Shown: positions 35,315-45,026, counted from the stretch's first letter. The stretch is DNA of 64,000 bases from Sodalis praecaptivus (GCF_000517425.1 NZ_CP006569.1:3648760-3712759); one strand, 5' to 3'. Numbers and translations: made by a program. The notes: generated by a model not told the origin, from the sequence alone.

Positions 35315-35800
35315 TTATAAATTTGTATAAATAGACCGGATTTCGTCGAAGGAAAAGCCGCGGGAGAGTAGATAACGCTGCACTTTGATTTTGGTCTGCG
35401 GCTCGGCCGGCAGCGGCTGCCCGAACTTTTTCACCGCCACGGCGAACGCCTGCGCCGTGCGATCGATCTCCGCTTCGGCGAAGGCCGCATCGATGTCGTC
35501 CCTGTTGATTCCTTTCTGCATCAGTTCCATACGAATGCGCTGTTCGCCATAGCCTTGTTTGCTGCGGCGGCTGACATAGCGCCGGGCGAAGCGCCCATCG
35601 TCAAGCCAGTCGTGGTCATGACAATAAGCGATCGCCTGGTCGATCTCGTCCTGGCTTACCGCGGTCGCGGGTTGCGCATCGGTGCGCTCGCGAAAGCGAC
35701 GGCGCGCTACCGGCGGTACCGCCAACTTACGCCGCAGTTCGGCTTCACTGTGATCGCGGCGGGACAGCAGCCCCAAAGCCCGGTCGAGTATGGAGGCCAC
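35315..35800 (-). CDS. recX: Regulatory protein RecX
   Basis: 161-residue helical-repeat inhibitor of RecA filament extension. 'LLSRRDHSEAELRRKL' and 'DDGRFARRYVSRRSKQGYGEQRI' are family hallmarks. The start is probably GTG at 35800; an in-frame TGA lies 42 bp further upstream, so little extension is possible, yet the E. coli protein has about ten more N-terminal residues. It lies 53 bp downstream of recA, likely reached by partial read-through from it. Confidence 0.92.
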   Translation of the reverse strand: MASILDRALGLLSRRDHSEAELRRKLAVPPVARRRFRERTDAQPATAVSQDEIDQAIAYCHDHDWLDDGRFARRYVSRRSKQGYGEQRIRMELMQKGINRDDIDAAFAEAEIDRTAQAFAVAVKKFGQPLPAEPQTKIKVQRYLLSRGFSFDEIRSIYTNL

Positions 35801-35853
35801 CGCGTTAGCGACCGCGCGCCGCAGCCGGCGCCGTCGTCTTCACCGCCTGTCGG

Positions 35854-37032
<1,179 letters not shown>

Positions 37033-37524
37033 TTAGAGAAATGTCGCGAGCAATGTGGTGAGCGCGAAATGCACCGCCTGACGGCGCACCGCGTCCCTGT
37101 CGCCCTCGAAATGCATCAGTTGGGAAAAGGGATCGCCCTGCGCGGCGGCGAAACCGAACCAGACGGTACCCACCGGTTTTTCAATCGTGCCGCCGTCGGG
37201 GCCGGCGATACCGCTTATCGCCACCGCGTAGTCGGCGGACGCAGCGCGCAGCGCGCCGCAGGCCATCTCCTGCACCACCGGATCGCTCACCGCGCCGTGC
37301 TGTTCCAGGGTCCGGGGGCGCACACCCAGCAAATCGGTTTTCGCCTGATTGCCGTAGGTGACAAAGCCGCGCTCAAACCAGCCGGCGCTGCCGGAAACGT
37401 CGGTAATGGTCTTGGCCACCAAGCCGCCGGTGCAAGACTCGGCGCAGGTAATAAACTTATTGTCCCGCTTGAGCGCCGCGCCCAGCCGCGCGCTAAGCGC
37501 GTAGAGTTCGCTGTCGTTTATCAT
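37033..37524 (-). CDS. pncC: Nicotinamide-nucleotide amidohydrolase PncC
   Basis: 163-residue CinA-like amidase that converts NMN to nicotinic acid mononucleotide in pyridine salvage. 'ITCAESCTGGLVAKTITDVSG' region with the catalytic Ser, 'FVTYGNQAK' and 'SGIAGPDGGT' are typical of the family. Immediately upstream of recA, as in most enterics. Full length (E. coli 165 aa). Confidence 0.95.
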   Translation of the reverse strand: MINDSELYALSARLGAALKRDNKFITCAESCTGGLVAKTITDVSGSAGWFERGFVTYGNQAKTDLLGVRPRTLEQHGAVSDPVVQEMACGALRAASADYAVAISGIAGPDGGTIEKPVGTVWFGFAAAQGDPFSQLMHFEGDRDAVRRQAVHFALTTLLATFL

Positions 37525-37813
37525 ATTCTTATCCTGAACCGATGTGGCTTACTGCGATCGTGCAGACTGGGCGGCCTGGCTGTCAATAGGTGTTTATAAG
37601 CGTCGCATTCCAACTTTTACTTTCGGGACCGCCGCCGCCGGCGCCCTTGTCACGCTGAGCGCGATGCACTACAGTTGCAAACGTACGTGGATTGTATAAC
37701 CAAACGCAATGACTAATGACATAAAATGCTTTAGACCTGAAAGTAAAATAGTTTAGCATTGCCGGCACCCGAAGCGATGTTTGCCTCTTAATACGGTCTT
37801 TTCAGGAATAATC

Positions 37814-38584
37814 ATGAAAAAAATAACTTTGGCACTGTTATTCAGTACCCTCGCATTTACCGCAGCGCAAGTTCAGGCCGCAGACGATTTGGCGGCGATT
37901 AAGTCCACCGGCACCATAACCTTCGGCACCGAGGGGACTTATGCGCCTTATACGTTTCACGACGAGAGCGACAAACTGGTCGGCTTTGACGTGGATCTGG
38001 GGCGGGCGGTAGCCGAGAAGCTGGGCGTCAAGGCCAAGTTTATCGAAGGTCGCTGGGATGGTCTAATCGCCGGTCTGGACGGTAAACGTTATGACGCGGT
38101 CATTAATCAGGTGGGCATCACGCCGGAACGCCAGGCGAAATATGATTTCTCCCAACCTTATATCGATTCAAAAGTGGTGTTGATTACCCGCGACGACAAT
38201 ACCACGATCAAAAACTTCAGCGACCTGAAAGGCCAAAAATCCGCCCAAAGTTTGACCAGCAATTATTCGCAGCTGGCCAGCAAATATGGCGCCGATATTG
38301 TGCCGACCGACGGCTTTACGCAATCTGTGGGTCTGGTCATCACCGGGCGCGCAGCCGCCACGCTTAATGACAATTTGTCGTTCTTGGATTTCAAAAAACA
38401 CCAGCCGAACGCTAAAGTGAAAGTGGCCGCCTCTGAACCCGCCAATGCGCCATCGGGCATTCTGGTGCGTAAAAACCAAACCGCCCTGGTGGACGCCATC
38501 AATAAAGCCCTGGATGAGATTAAAGCCGACGGCACCTATAAAACTATTTCGCTGCGCTATTTCGGCCAGGACGTTTCTCAGTAA
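37814..38584 (+). CDS. Polar amino-acid ABC transporter, periplasmic binding protein
   Basis: 256-residue solute-binding protein of family 3, with a Sec signal peptide 'MKKITLALLFSTLAFTAAQV' cut after QA. The mature part has the expected 'GTEGTYAPYTFHDESDKLVG' start, 'LGRAVAEKLG' and 'VNQVGITPERQAKYDFSQPY'-like core. It most resembles cystine/polar amino-acid binders (TcyA/FliY group), but the substrate is not decided. The ATG at 37814 follows CAGGAA; an earlier ATG at 37781 would spoil the signal peptide. The roughly 290-bp space to divergent pncC is AT-rich and must hold its promoter. Confidence 0.88.
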   Translation: MKKITLALLFSTLAFTAAQVQAADDLAAIKSTGTITFGTEGTYAPYTFHDESDKLVGFDVDLGRAVAEKLGVKAKFIEGRWDGLIAGLDGKRYDAVINQVGITPERQAKYDFSQPYIDSKVVLITRDDNTTIKNFSDLKGQKSAQSLTSNYSQLASKYGADIVPTDGFTQSVGLVITGRAAATLNDNLSFLDFKKHQPNAKVKVAASEPANAPSGILVRKNQTALVDAINKALDEIKADGTYKTISLRYFGQDVSQ

Positions 38585-38608
38585 TTTTTTTCTCCGGGAG
38601 TCATACCG

Positions 38609-39268
38609 ATGCCGCCATGGCTGCAATTAATGTACGACTCCTTTTGGCGTTTGTTTACAGCCGGGCTGATGTTTACCCTGCCGCTGGCGCTGCTGTCGTT
38701 TGTCGGCGGCCTGGTGGTAGGGTTTCTGGTGGCGCTGGTACGTTTGTATGGCCCGCAACCGCTAAAAGGAATTGCTGATTTTTATGTCTGGGTTATTCGG
38801 GGAACACCGCTGCTGGTGCAGCTGTTTTTGATTTTCTATGGTTTGCCCAGCGCCGGCGTCACTTTGGACGCTTTCCCGGCGGCTTTGATTGGTTTCACCC
38901 TGAGCGTCGGCGCTTACAGCTCGGAGATAATCCGCGGCGCCATCGTCTCGGTGCCCAAGGCGCAGTGGGAAGCGGCATGGGCCATCGGCATGAATTCGAC
39001 CCAGGCGATGCGCAGGGTCATTTTGCCGCAGTCGGTGTTTGTCTCCATACCCCCGCTGGCCAATTCATTTATCTCGCTTATCAAAGACACCTCGCTGGCG
39101 GCGGTCATTACCGTGCCGGAAATGTTTCTGGCCGCGCAGCGCATTGTGTCGGTGACCTATGAGCCGTTGATTCTCTATATCGAAGCGGCGGCGATTTATT
39201 TGTTGTTCAGCACGGCGCTGGGTAAGGTGCAAAACCGCCTGGAGCGCTATTTCCGCCGCTACGAATAA
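38609..39268 (+). CDS. Polar amino-acid ABC transporter, permease
   Basis: 219-residue HisM/TcyB-type permease with five hydrophobic helices. 'VIRGTPLLVQLFLIFYGLPS' is the family N-terminal motif and 'EAAWAIGMNSTQAMRRVILP' the EAA loop that docks the ATPase. It lies 24 bp after the binding-protein gene. A strong terminator follows and no ATPase gene is present, although three-gene operons are the rule; an ATPase from elsewhere would be needed. Confidence 0.9.
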   Translation: MPPWLQLMYDSFWRLFTAGLMFTLPLALLSFVGGLVVGFLVALVRLYGPQPLKGIADFYVWVIRGTPLLVQLFLIFYGLPSAGVTLDAFPAALIGFTLSVGAYSSEIIRGAIVSVPKAQWEAAWAIGMNSTQAMRRVILPQSVFVSIPPLANSFISLIKDTSLAAVITVPEMFLAAQRIVSVTYEPLILYIEAAAIYLLFSTALGKVQNRLERYFRRYE

Positions 39269-39302
39269 CCGTCGTTGCCACCCCTTTATTTGACCGACCT
39301 CG

Positions 39303-39332
39303 ACGGGCGCTATTCACCAGCGCCCGTTTTTT
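39303..39332 (+). terminator. Terminator of the amino-acid transporter operon
   Basis: 9-bp perfect stem ACGGGCGCT/AGCGCCCGT (39303-39311, 39319-39327) with a 7-nt loop, then TTTTTT. It ends the two-gene operon directly before convergent mltB. Confidence 0.93.
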
Positions 39333-39343
39333 ACCCCTAAACG

Positions 39344-40432
39344 TTAACCGCCCAGCCGCGCCCGGCTCACCGCCTCGCCCAGTTGCCATACCGCCATGGC
39401 GTAATGGGTATTATGGTTGTAGCGGGTAATGACATAGAAGTTCGGCAGCCCGTACCAATACTGGTAACCGGTGCCGATATCCAGACGCAGCAGGCTGGCC
39501 TGTTGTTCAGTCCCGAGCGGCGCAAGCGGCGACAGCCCCGCGGCGGACAGCGTCGCCAGGGTATAACGCGTGTCATAGCCATTTTGTAACCAGGGCGCCT
39601 GACCGCTGGCGGGCACCGCCACCAAGCCTCCCGGTACCCAGCCGTGGGCATGGAAATAATTGGCGACGCTGCCGATGGCGTCCTGCGGATCCCACAGATT
39701 GATATGGCCATCGCCGTCGAAATCCACGGCGTACTGTTTGAAAGAGGAAGGCATAAATTGGCCGTAGCCCATCGCACCGGCATAGGAGCCGCGCAGCGCG
39801 AGCGGATCGTCGCCCTCATCGCGCGCCATTAGCAAAAACGTTTCCAGCTCGGCGGCGAAATAGTCGCCGCGGCGCGGATAATCGAACGCCAGCGTCGCCA
39901 GCGCATCGATGATGCGCGTTTTGCCCATCACCCTTCCCCAGCGGGTCTCGACGCCTATAATGCCGACAATAATTTCCGGCGGTACGCCATATTGGCGCGC
40001 GGCGCGCTGCAAAGCGTCTTCGTTCTGATTCCAAAACACGACGCCGTTTTGCACGTTGTCCGGGGTGATGAATTTTTTACGATAGCGCAGCCAGGCGCCG
40101 TTCGGCCCGGCAGGCGCTTGCGCAACAGGCGCGGGCGCCTGCCGCTCCATAAGCCGCAGTACCGAGTCAAGCCGCTGCGTTTGGGCCAGCAGGTTATGCA
40201 GCTCCTGGCGGTCAAAGCCATGCTCATTGACCATTTTATCGATAAAACGCTCGGCGTTGGGATTGGCGGCGAAATCGCCATACAGCGCGGGGCTGGCGGC
40301 GCCCGCCTGCGGCTGACGCAGGAACCCACCGGTTAAAGGCGCTTCCTGCGAGGCCATATCGGAGGAGGATGGCTTACTACTGCACGCGGCAAGCAGAGCA
40401 ATTAAAGGAACAAGGGCTGCCAGGTGACGCAT
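39344..40432 (-). CDS. mltB: Membrane-bound lytic murein transglycosylase B
   Basis: 362-residue lipoprotein that cleaves peptidoglycan glycan strands with 1,6-anhydro product formation. Lipobox LLAAC within the first 20 residues (start ATG at 40432), 'GPNGAWLRYRKKFITPDNVQ', the catalytic Glu in 'IIGVETRWGRVMGKTRI', 'GSYAGAMGYGQFMPSSFKQY' and 'GYQYWYGLPNFYVITRYN'. An extension to 40450 would use TTG and put residues before the signal. Close to pncC-recA, as in E. coli, but separated by the ABC transporter genes. Confidence 0.96.
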   Translation of the reverse strand: MRHLAALVPLIALLAACSSKPSSSDMASQEAPLTGGFLRQPQAGAASPALYGDFAANPNAERFIDKMVNEHGFDRQELHNLLAQTQRLDSVLRLMERQAPAPVAQAPAGPNGAWLRYRKKFITPDNVQNGVVFWNQNEDALQRAARQYGVPPEIIVGIIGVETRWGRVMGKTRIIDALATLAFDYPRRGDYFAAELETFLLMARDEGDDPLALRGSYAGAMGYGQFMPSSFKQYAVDFDGDGHINLWDPQDAIGSVANYFHAHGWVPGGLVAVPASGQAPWLQNGYDTRYTLATLSAAGLSPLAPLGTEQQASLLRLDIGTGYQYWYGLPNFYVITRYNHNTHYAMAVWQLGEAVSRARLGG

Positions 40433-40527
40433 TGGGGATCCATGTACCAAAGCTGATAAAAGTAACGCTATGGTAATTCATTGTCACCCTAGAACAAATA
40501 GGAAACCCTGTCCCGCGCAACGGAAAG

Positions 40528-40869
40528 TTATATTTTCTTCACAAATTCCGATTTCAGCTTCATGGCGCCGAATCCGTCGATCTTACAGTCGATATTGTGG
40601 TCTCCTTCCACTAATCGAATACTCTTCACTTTGGTGCCGATTTTTAGCGTCGAGGCGCTGCCTTTTACTTTCAGATCTTTAATGACCGTCACCGCATCCC
40701 CGTCCGCCAACAGATTGCCGTTGGCATCACGCACCACCAGCCCGTCTTCCGGTCCTGCGCTCGCCTCTGCCTGCGACCATTCGTGGCCGCACTCCGGGCA
40801 ATTGAGCTGCTCATCCTGTTGCCAGGTATAGGCAGAGTTGCATTTTGGGCAATTTGGCAATTGTGACAT
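40528..40869 (-). CDS. yjdM: YjdM/PhnA zinc-ribbon protein
   Basis: 113-residue protein with an N-terminal zinc ribbon ('[10 protein letters not shown]', 'CPECGHEW') and a C-terminal SH3-like domain ('[15 protein letters not shown]', '[15 protein letters not shown]'), nearly identical in layout to E. coli YjdM. Function is uncertain; despite the old name PhnA it is not proven to act on phosphonates. Start at 40869 is the E. coli-like start; the frame to 40920 is leader. Confidence 0.94.
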   Translation of the reverse strand: MSQLPNCPKCNSAYTWQQDEQLNCPECGHEWSQAEASAGPEDGLVVRDANGNLLADGDAVTVIKDLKVKGSASTLKIGTKVKSIRLVEGDHNIDCKIDGFGAMKLKSEFVKKI

Positions 40870-40956
40870 AATTATCTCTCTGAAAAGTAAGGTATCTTTG
40901 AAATTTGGCAATGAAATCATAGATAAACGTGGCGCCGGTGGGCAATTTTAGCCGAT

Positions 40957-41250
40957 CCTCTCTTCCTTGACTACCTTTCCTCCCGCCGCCGCCCCACTTC
41001 CTCCGTTCCCTTCTTCCCACTTGCCCATCTTCCCACTTCCCCTTCTTCCCCATCTTCCCCGCTTTGCTTTTTCGCTGTCTTTTTCCCTTCCTCATCTCTC
41101 ATTTACTTATCCTCTGTTCCTCACTTTCCCTACTCCTCATTTTTTCTGCCCTAAATAACCGCCCACCCTGCTTATTACCCGAATTATCCCCTCTTCTCAT
41201 TCCGGCGCCGCCGGCCCTTATCTCCCTTTCCTTTTCCTTATCCTTGATTG
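40957..41250. repeat. Long polypyrimidine/polypurine tract
   Basis: About 290 bp in which the plus strand is dominated by C and T, made of degenerate CTTCCC / CCATCTTCCC units, densest at 40957-41140. There is no convincing gene on either strand; short frames translate to low-complexity Ser/Pro/Leu. The tract occupies most of the 483 bp between yjdM and the NqrC-like gene. Confidence 0.85.
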
Positions 41251-41352
41251 CCGTTTGCAAAACGGGTCTGTCGGTGGCATATGTATTCGCCAATAACAAT
41301 GTTATTTCCACGCTCGCCCAGGGCGTCTTGGAAAGGGTGAGAAAATAAAACA

Positions 41353-42111
41353 ATGAAGAAAGGTAAAATTATTGTTGCATCCCTGATGTTATTTTGTGTT
41401 CTCTGTTTTGCGGTGCTAGCCGTGTATTTTTTGCTATTGCAAAACAATAACGCGGAGCCGGCCGATGAGCAGCGAATCGGAGCAATTATTCAGGTTGCCG
41501 GGCTGGCCAAAGCCGATGAAACCGACGCGCGCGTCCTGCAAAACCTTTACCATCGTCGGGTCATCGCCCGTCAGGTCGATTTGGCGAGCGGCGCGTTAAT
41601 ACCAAGCGCCTCCTTCCAGGACGCGCCAACATCCTGTGCCACCCTGCCAGCGGACAGGGATCCGGCGCAAATACGCCGTCGCTGCAACACCGGGGAGGTT
41701 TACTTCATCCATGAAAATGATAATATTCAACAAGTTATACTACCTATACGGGGTAAGGGCGCGAAGTCGATGATGCACGCGTTTATTGCGTTGGCGCCCG
41801 ATGGCCGCACGGTGAAAAACTTGCTTTATTACCAGCAAAATGAAACCCCGCTATTGGGCGCGCGGGTAGAAGATCCCGCATGGCTACACCAGTGGGCCGG
41901 AAAAAAAGTGTTGAATGATCAAGCGCAGCCCGCACTGAGGGTCGTGCAACAGGGCGCCGATCCGCAGGATGTTTACGCCGTCGACGGTATTACCGGGGCA
42001 ACAATGACCTCAGTGGGCGTGGAGAAAAGCATTAATTTCTGGATGGGTGAACGTGGCTACGGCCCTTTTTTACGGCGCCTCGCCCAAAATAAACCCGTAA
42101 TCACGCAGTAA
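41353..42111 (+). CDS. Orphan NqrC-like FMN-binding protein
   Basis: 252-residue protein with an N-terminal membrane anchor (about residues 5-28) and a periplasmic FMN-binding domain. Its whole length follows NqrC of the Na+-translocating NADH:quinone reductase ('DPAQIRRRCNTGEVYFI', 'LPIRGKGAKSMMHAFIAL', 'INFWMGERGYGPFL'). The covalent FMN site 'DGITGATMTS' is present, with the Thr of GAT near residue 217. No nqrA, B, D, E or F is beside it. It lies upstream of the iron-transport operon but is separated by about 300 bp with its own Fur-box promoter. It probably needs an ApbE flavin transferase encoded elsewhere. Role unknown; extracytoplasmic electron delivery is an inference. Confidence 0.87.
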   Translation: MKKGKIIVASLMLFCVLCFAVLAVYFLLLQNNNAEPADEQRIGAIIQVAGLAKADETDARVLQNLYHRRVIARQVDLASGALIPSASFQDAPTSCATLPADRDPAQIRRRCNTGEVYFIHENDNIQQVILPIRGKGAKSMMHAFIALAPDGRTVKNLLYYQQNETPLLGARVEDPAWLHQWAGKKVLNDQAQPALRVVQQGADPQDVYAVDGITGATMTSVGVEKSINFWMGERGYGPFLRRLAQNKPVITQ

Positions 42112-42123
42112 GCCTTCATGCCG

Positions 42124-42206
42124 ACGGAAATAAACGGGGCCGCCATTAAACCGCGACCAACCGAGCACGGTTTTTCGTACGCGTGCTGCGAGGGGTTTAT
42201 TTCCGT
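42124..42206. repeat. Nested inverted repeat downstream of the NqrC-like gene
   Basis: ACGGAAATAAAC (42124-42135) pairs perfectly with GTTTATTTCCGT (42195-42206), enclosing a second stem AGCACG/CGTGCT (42164-42169, 42182-42187). Only 12 bp past the stop codon. There is no T-run after it on either strand, so it is not a typical terminator; a mobile-repeat or RNA-stability role is possible. Confidence 0.65.
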
Positions 42207-42369
42207 GGTCGCCGTAGGGATATAAAACCCGATAAAATACGCGCTTTAATAACACCAAGCTCTTAAAAAGAAGAGGTTATTCAACGATATTTCAGAGAGA
42301 AATTTAAACATTCTGTCACTGTTTGTCATTTTTATGATCCTGGTCATGTACAAATGACAAAAAAGCTTC

Positions 42370-42390
42370 ATGATAATCATTATCATTTGT
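42370..42390 (+). promoter_or_regulatory. Fur box of the iron-transport operon
   Basis: TGATAATCATTATCATTTG (42371-42389) matches the 19-bp Fur consensus GATAATGATAATCATTATC core closely; GATAAT inside it could also be the -10 box. It predicts repression in iron-replete cells. Because it covers the most upstream ATG of the permease frame (42370), the real start must lie downstream. Confidence 0.85.
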
Positions 42391-42408
42391 GTTTTGACGG
42401 TATGCATT

Positions 42409-44346
42409 GTGTTTATTGCCCGATCCTTTCTGCTGGCCGTGTTTGGCGTGCTTTACAGCGCATGCGTCTGGGCGCAAACCCAGTACGCGCCCTTTATTGA
42501 AGATATCGAGCAGCGCCTTGATAAAACGGCGGAGCTCTATCAGCAACACCAAAACACCGCGGCGCGCCGCGAAGTACAAATGGCCTATTTCGAGGTCTTT
42601 GAGAACCTTGAAGGGCCGATACGCATCAATATCTCCGCCAATAAAAGCTATGAAATGGAGAGCGCGTTCGGTGAAATCCGTCGGATGATTGGCGACGGTA
42701 AAGCGGTGAGCGAGGTGCAGTCCAAAATCGCCGGGCTGAAGTCGGCGCTGCGCGAGGTGGCGCCGGTGTTGGACGGCGGGCACCAACTGGTGGCGGAAGA
42801 ACAGCATACGGCATTGACCCGTACCGATATCGCCGTCTATTGGCAAGACAGTTTCCGCACCATCGATGATTTGCTGGCCGAGGCGGTAAACGCCTATCAG
42901 GCGGGCCAGTACGCTGTCGCCAGTGAGCGCGTCAAGCAGGCGCACTTCCAGGGATTCAAAAACTCCGAAATGGAAATGTCGGTGCGCCAAAACCGAAGTG
43001 CAAAAGACGCGGCCGCCATCAACCAGCAATTTACCGCACTCACCGCGCTGACCGTCGAGCCCGACCGCCTGAATGACGTTGCCTATCAGGTCACGACGCT
43101 GCTGCAGGATATCGAAGACATATTGCCTGGCCTGCCGACCACGCGTGACGGTCAGCCGGTAAGCGCGCAGCCGTCGACCGCGGATACTCCGGCGGCCAGC
43201 AAAGAGACACCTGACGCCGATTGGGCCACGGTGGCGGCGGGGATAAATCAGAGCATTGGCGACGCGATTGCGCGTTACCACAGCGGCAGCGCGCAGGACG
43301 CGATCCTGGCTGTTCAAGACGCCTACTTTGATCGCTTTGAAGCCACCGGCATGGAAAACAAAATCGGCGCGCGCGATGCCGCGTTCAAAACGCAGCTGGA
43401 AAACCATTTCACCCGCCTGGTCAGCCTGATGAAGGCCGGACAGCCGGCGGACAAACTGACGGCGGAGGCCCGCGCGCTACAGCACGATCTGCAAGACGCG
43501 GTCACGCTGCTGGGCGCGGGGGATGAAACCCAATGGAGCCTGCTGCTCTATAGTTTGATGATCATCGTGCGCGAAGGGCTGGAAGCGCTATTAATCGTGG
43601 CGGCCATCGTCGCTTATTTGGTGAAAAACAACCATCAGGACAAGCTGCCGCTCATCCGCCAGTCGGTAGTTGTCGCGCTATTGGCGAGCGTGATCACCGC
43701 CGCCCTCTTTCAGCTGCTGTTTGCCAACTCAGGCGCCAGCCGGGAGCTGTTGGAGGGCATTACGATGCTGATAGCGGTGGTGATGCTGTTCTTTATGAGC
43801 TACTGGCTGCTTTCCAAAGTCGAGGCGCGCCGCTGGCAGGCCTGGCTGGAAGGCAAGTTATCCCATTCGTTATCCCGTCAATCGCTCATCGGGCTGTGGT
43901 TAACCTGTTTCTTGGCCGTGTACCGCGAAGGCGCAGAGACGGTGCTGTTTTACGCTGCACTGATAGGCGACGCGCAAAATGTTGCCGGCCATATGGCGAT
44001 TGGCGCCGGATTCGCCATTGGCTGCGTGGTGCTGTTGCTGGCCTGGCTGGTCATGCGCTACTCGGTGGTCAAGTTGCCGCTTAAGCCCTTCTTTATGTTG
44101 ACCGGCAGTTTTATGTACCTGATGGCTTTCGTCTTTGCCGGTAAAGGAGTGCTGGAGCTGGTGGAAGGCAAACTGTTCCAGCCCACGCTGCTCAGCGGGA
44201 TGCCGGAAATCGGCTGGCTGGGCATTTATCCCTATTGGGAAACCCTGCTGCCCCAGGCGATTTTGCTGCTCGCGGCGCTGGTCGCGCTGTGGGTGATGCA
44301 GCGTCGCGGCACGGTCGCCGGCGAAACACGTCACACCAATCCGTAG
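42409..44346 (+). CDS. fetM: FTR1-family iron permease with periplasmic N-terminal region (FetM type)
   Basis: About 645-residue protein. A signal peptide ('FLLAVFGVLYSACVWAQT') precedes a long periplasmic helical region (about residues 25-370), which contains repeats of a Y/F-x-x-F-E-x-x-E-M-type motif. Seven-helix FTR1 permease domain at about 380-640, with both iron-path REXXE motifs ('IIVREGLEALLIV', 'VYREGAETVLFY'). The track frame opens at 42370 inside the Fur box; I prefer GTG at 42409, which gives a clean signal peptide, though TTG at 42394 is possible. Homologues (FetM, FtrC) import iron with P19 proteins. Confidence 0.9.
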   Translation: MFIARSFLLAVFGVLYSACVWAQTQYAPFIEDIEQRLDKTAELYQQHQNTAARREVQMAYFEVFENLEGPIRINISANKSYEMESAFGEIRRMIGDGKAVSEVQSKIAGLKSALREVAPVLDGGHQLVAEEQHTALTRTDIAVYWQDSFRTIDDLLAEAVNAYQAGQYAVASERVKQAHFQGFKNSEMEMSVRQNRSAKDAAAINQQFTALTALTVEPDRLNDVAYQVTTLLQDIEDILPGLPTTRDGQPVSAQPSTADTPAASKETPDADWATVAAGINQSIGDAIARYHSGSAQDAILAVQDAYFDRFEATGMENKIGARDAAFKTQLENHFTRLVSLMKAGQPADKLTAEARALQHDLQDAVTLLGAGDETQWSLLLYSLMIIVREGLEALLIVAAIVAYLVKNNHQDKLPLIRQSVVVALLASVITAALFQLLFANSGASRELLEGITMLIAVVMLFFMSYWLLSKVEARRWQAWLEGKLSHSLSRQSLIGLWLTCFLAVYREGAETVLFYAALIGDAQNVAGHMAIGAGFAIGCVVLLLAWLVMRYSVVKLPLKPFFMLTGSFMYLMAFVFAGKGVLELVEGKLFQPTLLSGMPEIGWLGIYPYWETLLPQAILLLAALVALWVMQRRGTVAGETRHTNP

Positions 44347-44379
44347 TTTTTTTATTTTTACGACCAGAGGAAATGTCAG

Positions 44380-44907
44380 ATGACCATCAACAAGACACTG
44401 ATCGCCAGCGCTGCGATCGCCGGGATTTTTACCGCGCCCGCCGCGCTGGCGTTTAAGGAATATCCGGCGGGCGAGCCGGTCACCATGAATGAAATGGAGC
44501 TGGCCGCCGTCTATTTACAGCCGATTGATATGGAGCCGCGCGGGATGGGGCTTTCGGCGGCAAAGTCCGACATCCATCTGGAGGCCGACATTCACGCCAC
44601 GGAAGGGAACAAAAACGGGTTTGGCGCGGGGGAATGGATTCCATTTCTGACGATCAATTACACCCTGGTCAACAATGACACCGGCGAAAAGCAGGAAGGA
44701 ACCTTTATGCCGATGGTCGCCAGCGATGGTCCGCATTATGGCGCCAACATTAAAATGATGGGCGTGGGTAACTACAAAGTCACCTATCACATCGATCCAC
44801 CGTCAAAAGCCGGTATGCACCGCCATACCGATAGCGAAACCGGCGTCGGCCGCTGGTGGAAACCGTTCGATGTCAGCTATGAATTTAAATACGTCGGCCT
44901 GAATTAA
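44380..44907 (+). CDS. fetP: P19/FetP periplasmic ferrous-iron binding protein
   Basis: 175-residue periplasmic protein of the P19/Tp34/FtrA family, which binds Cu2+ and Fe2+ and hands iron to the FTR1 permease. Signal peptide 'KTLIASAAIAGIFTAPAALA'. Metal-site residues visible: Glu/Met near the N-terminus, 'DIHLEADIHA', 'DGPHYGANIKMMG' and 'GMHRHTD'. Thirty-three bp after the permease gene, with AGAGGA before the ATG. Full family length. Confidence 0.95.
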   Translation: MTINKTLIASAAIAGIFTAPAALAFKEYPAGEPVTMNEMELAAVYLQPIDMEPRGMGLSAAKSDIHLEADIHATEGNKNGFGAGEWIPFLTINYTLVNNDTGEKQEGTFMPMVASDGPHYGANIKMMGVGNYKVTYHIDPPSKAGMHRHTDSETGVGRWWKPFDVSYEFKYVGLN

Positions 44908-44933
44908 GGCGCGGAGGGGAGTGCCTTTAACGG

Positions 44934-44958
44934 GGGACGGTCGCCGCGCGACCGTCCC
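44934..44958 (+). other. Intercistronic hairpin after fetP
   Basis: GGGACGGTCG/CGACCGTCCC, perfect 10-bp stem with a 5-nt loop, in the 119-bp gap between fetP and the next gene. No T-run follows, so it more likely stabilises or processes mRNA, keeping P19 expression above the downstream genes, than terminates fully. Confidence 0.6.
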
Positions 44959-45026
44959 GTCCGTCCCGGGATGTTTTATCTGGCGGCGCAACATTTCGCC
45001 GCGGCAGCCGTACCTGAGTTGACGTT

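Noticed and set aside
40961-41348. Ser/Pro/Leu-rich open frames over the polypyrimidine tract
   Set aside because: Low-complexity translation of a C/T repeat with no start signal or conserved domain; treated as repeat DNA.
42316-43407. 363-aa open frame antisense to the FTR1 permease gene
   Set aside because: It is antisense to a gene with two REXXE motifs and a signal peptide; it arises from codon bias on the opposite strand.
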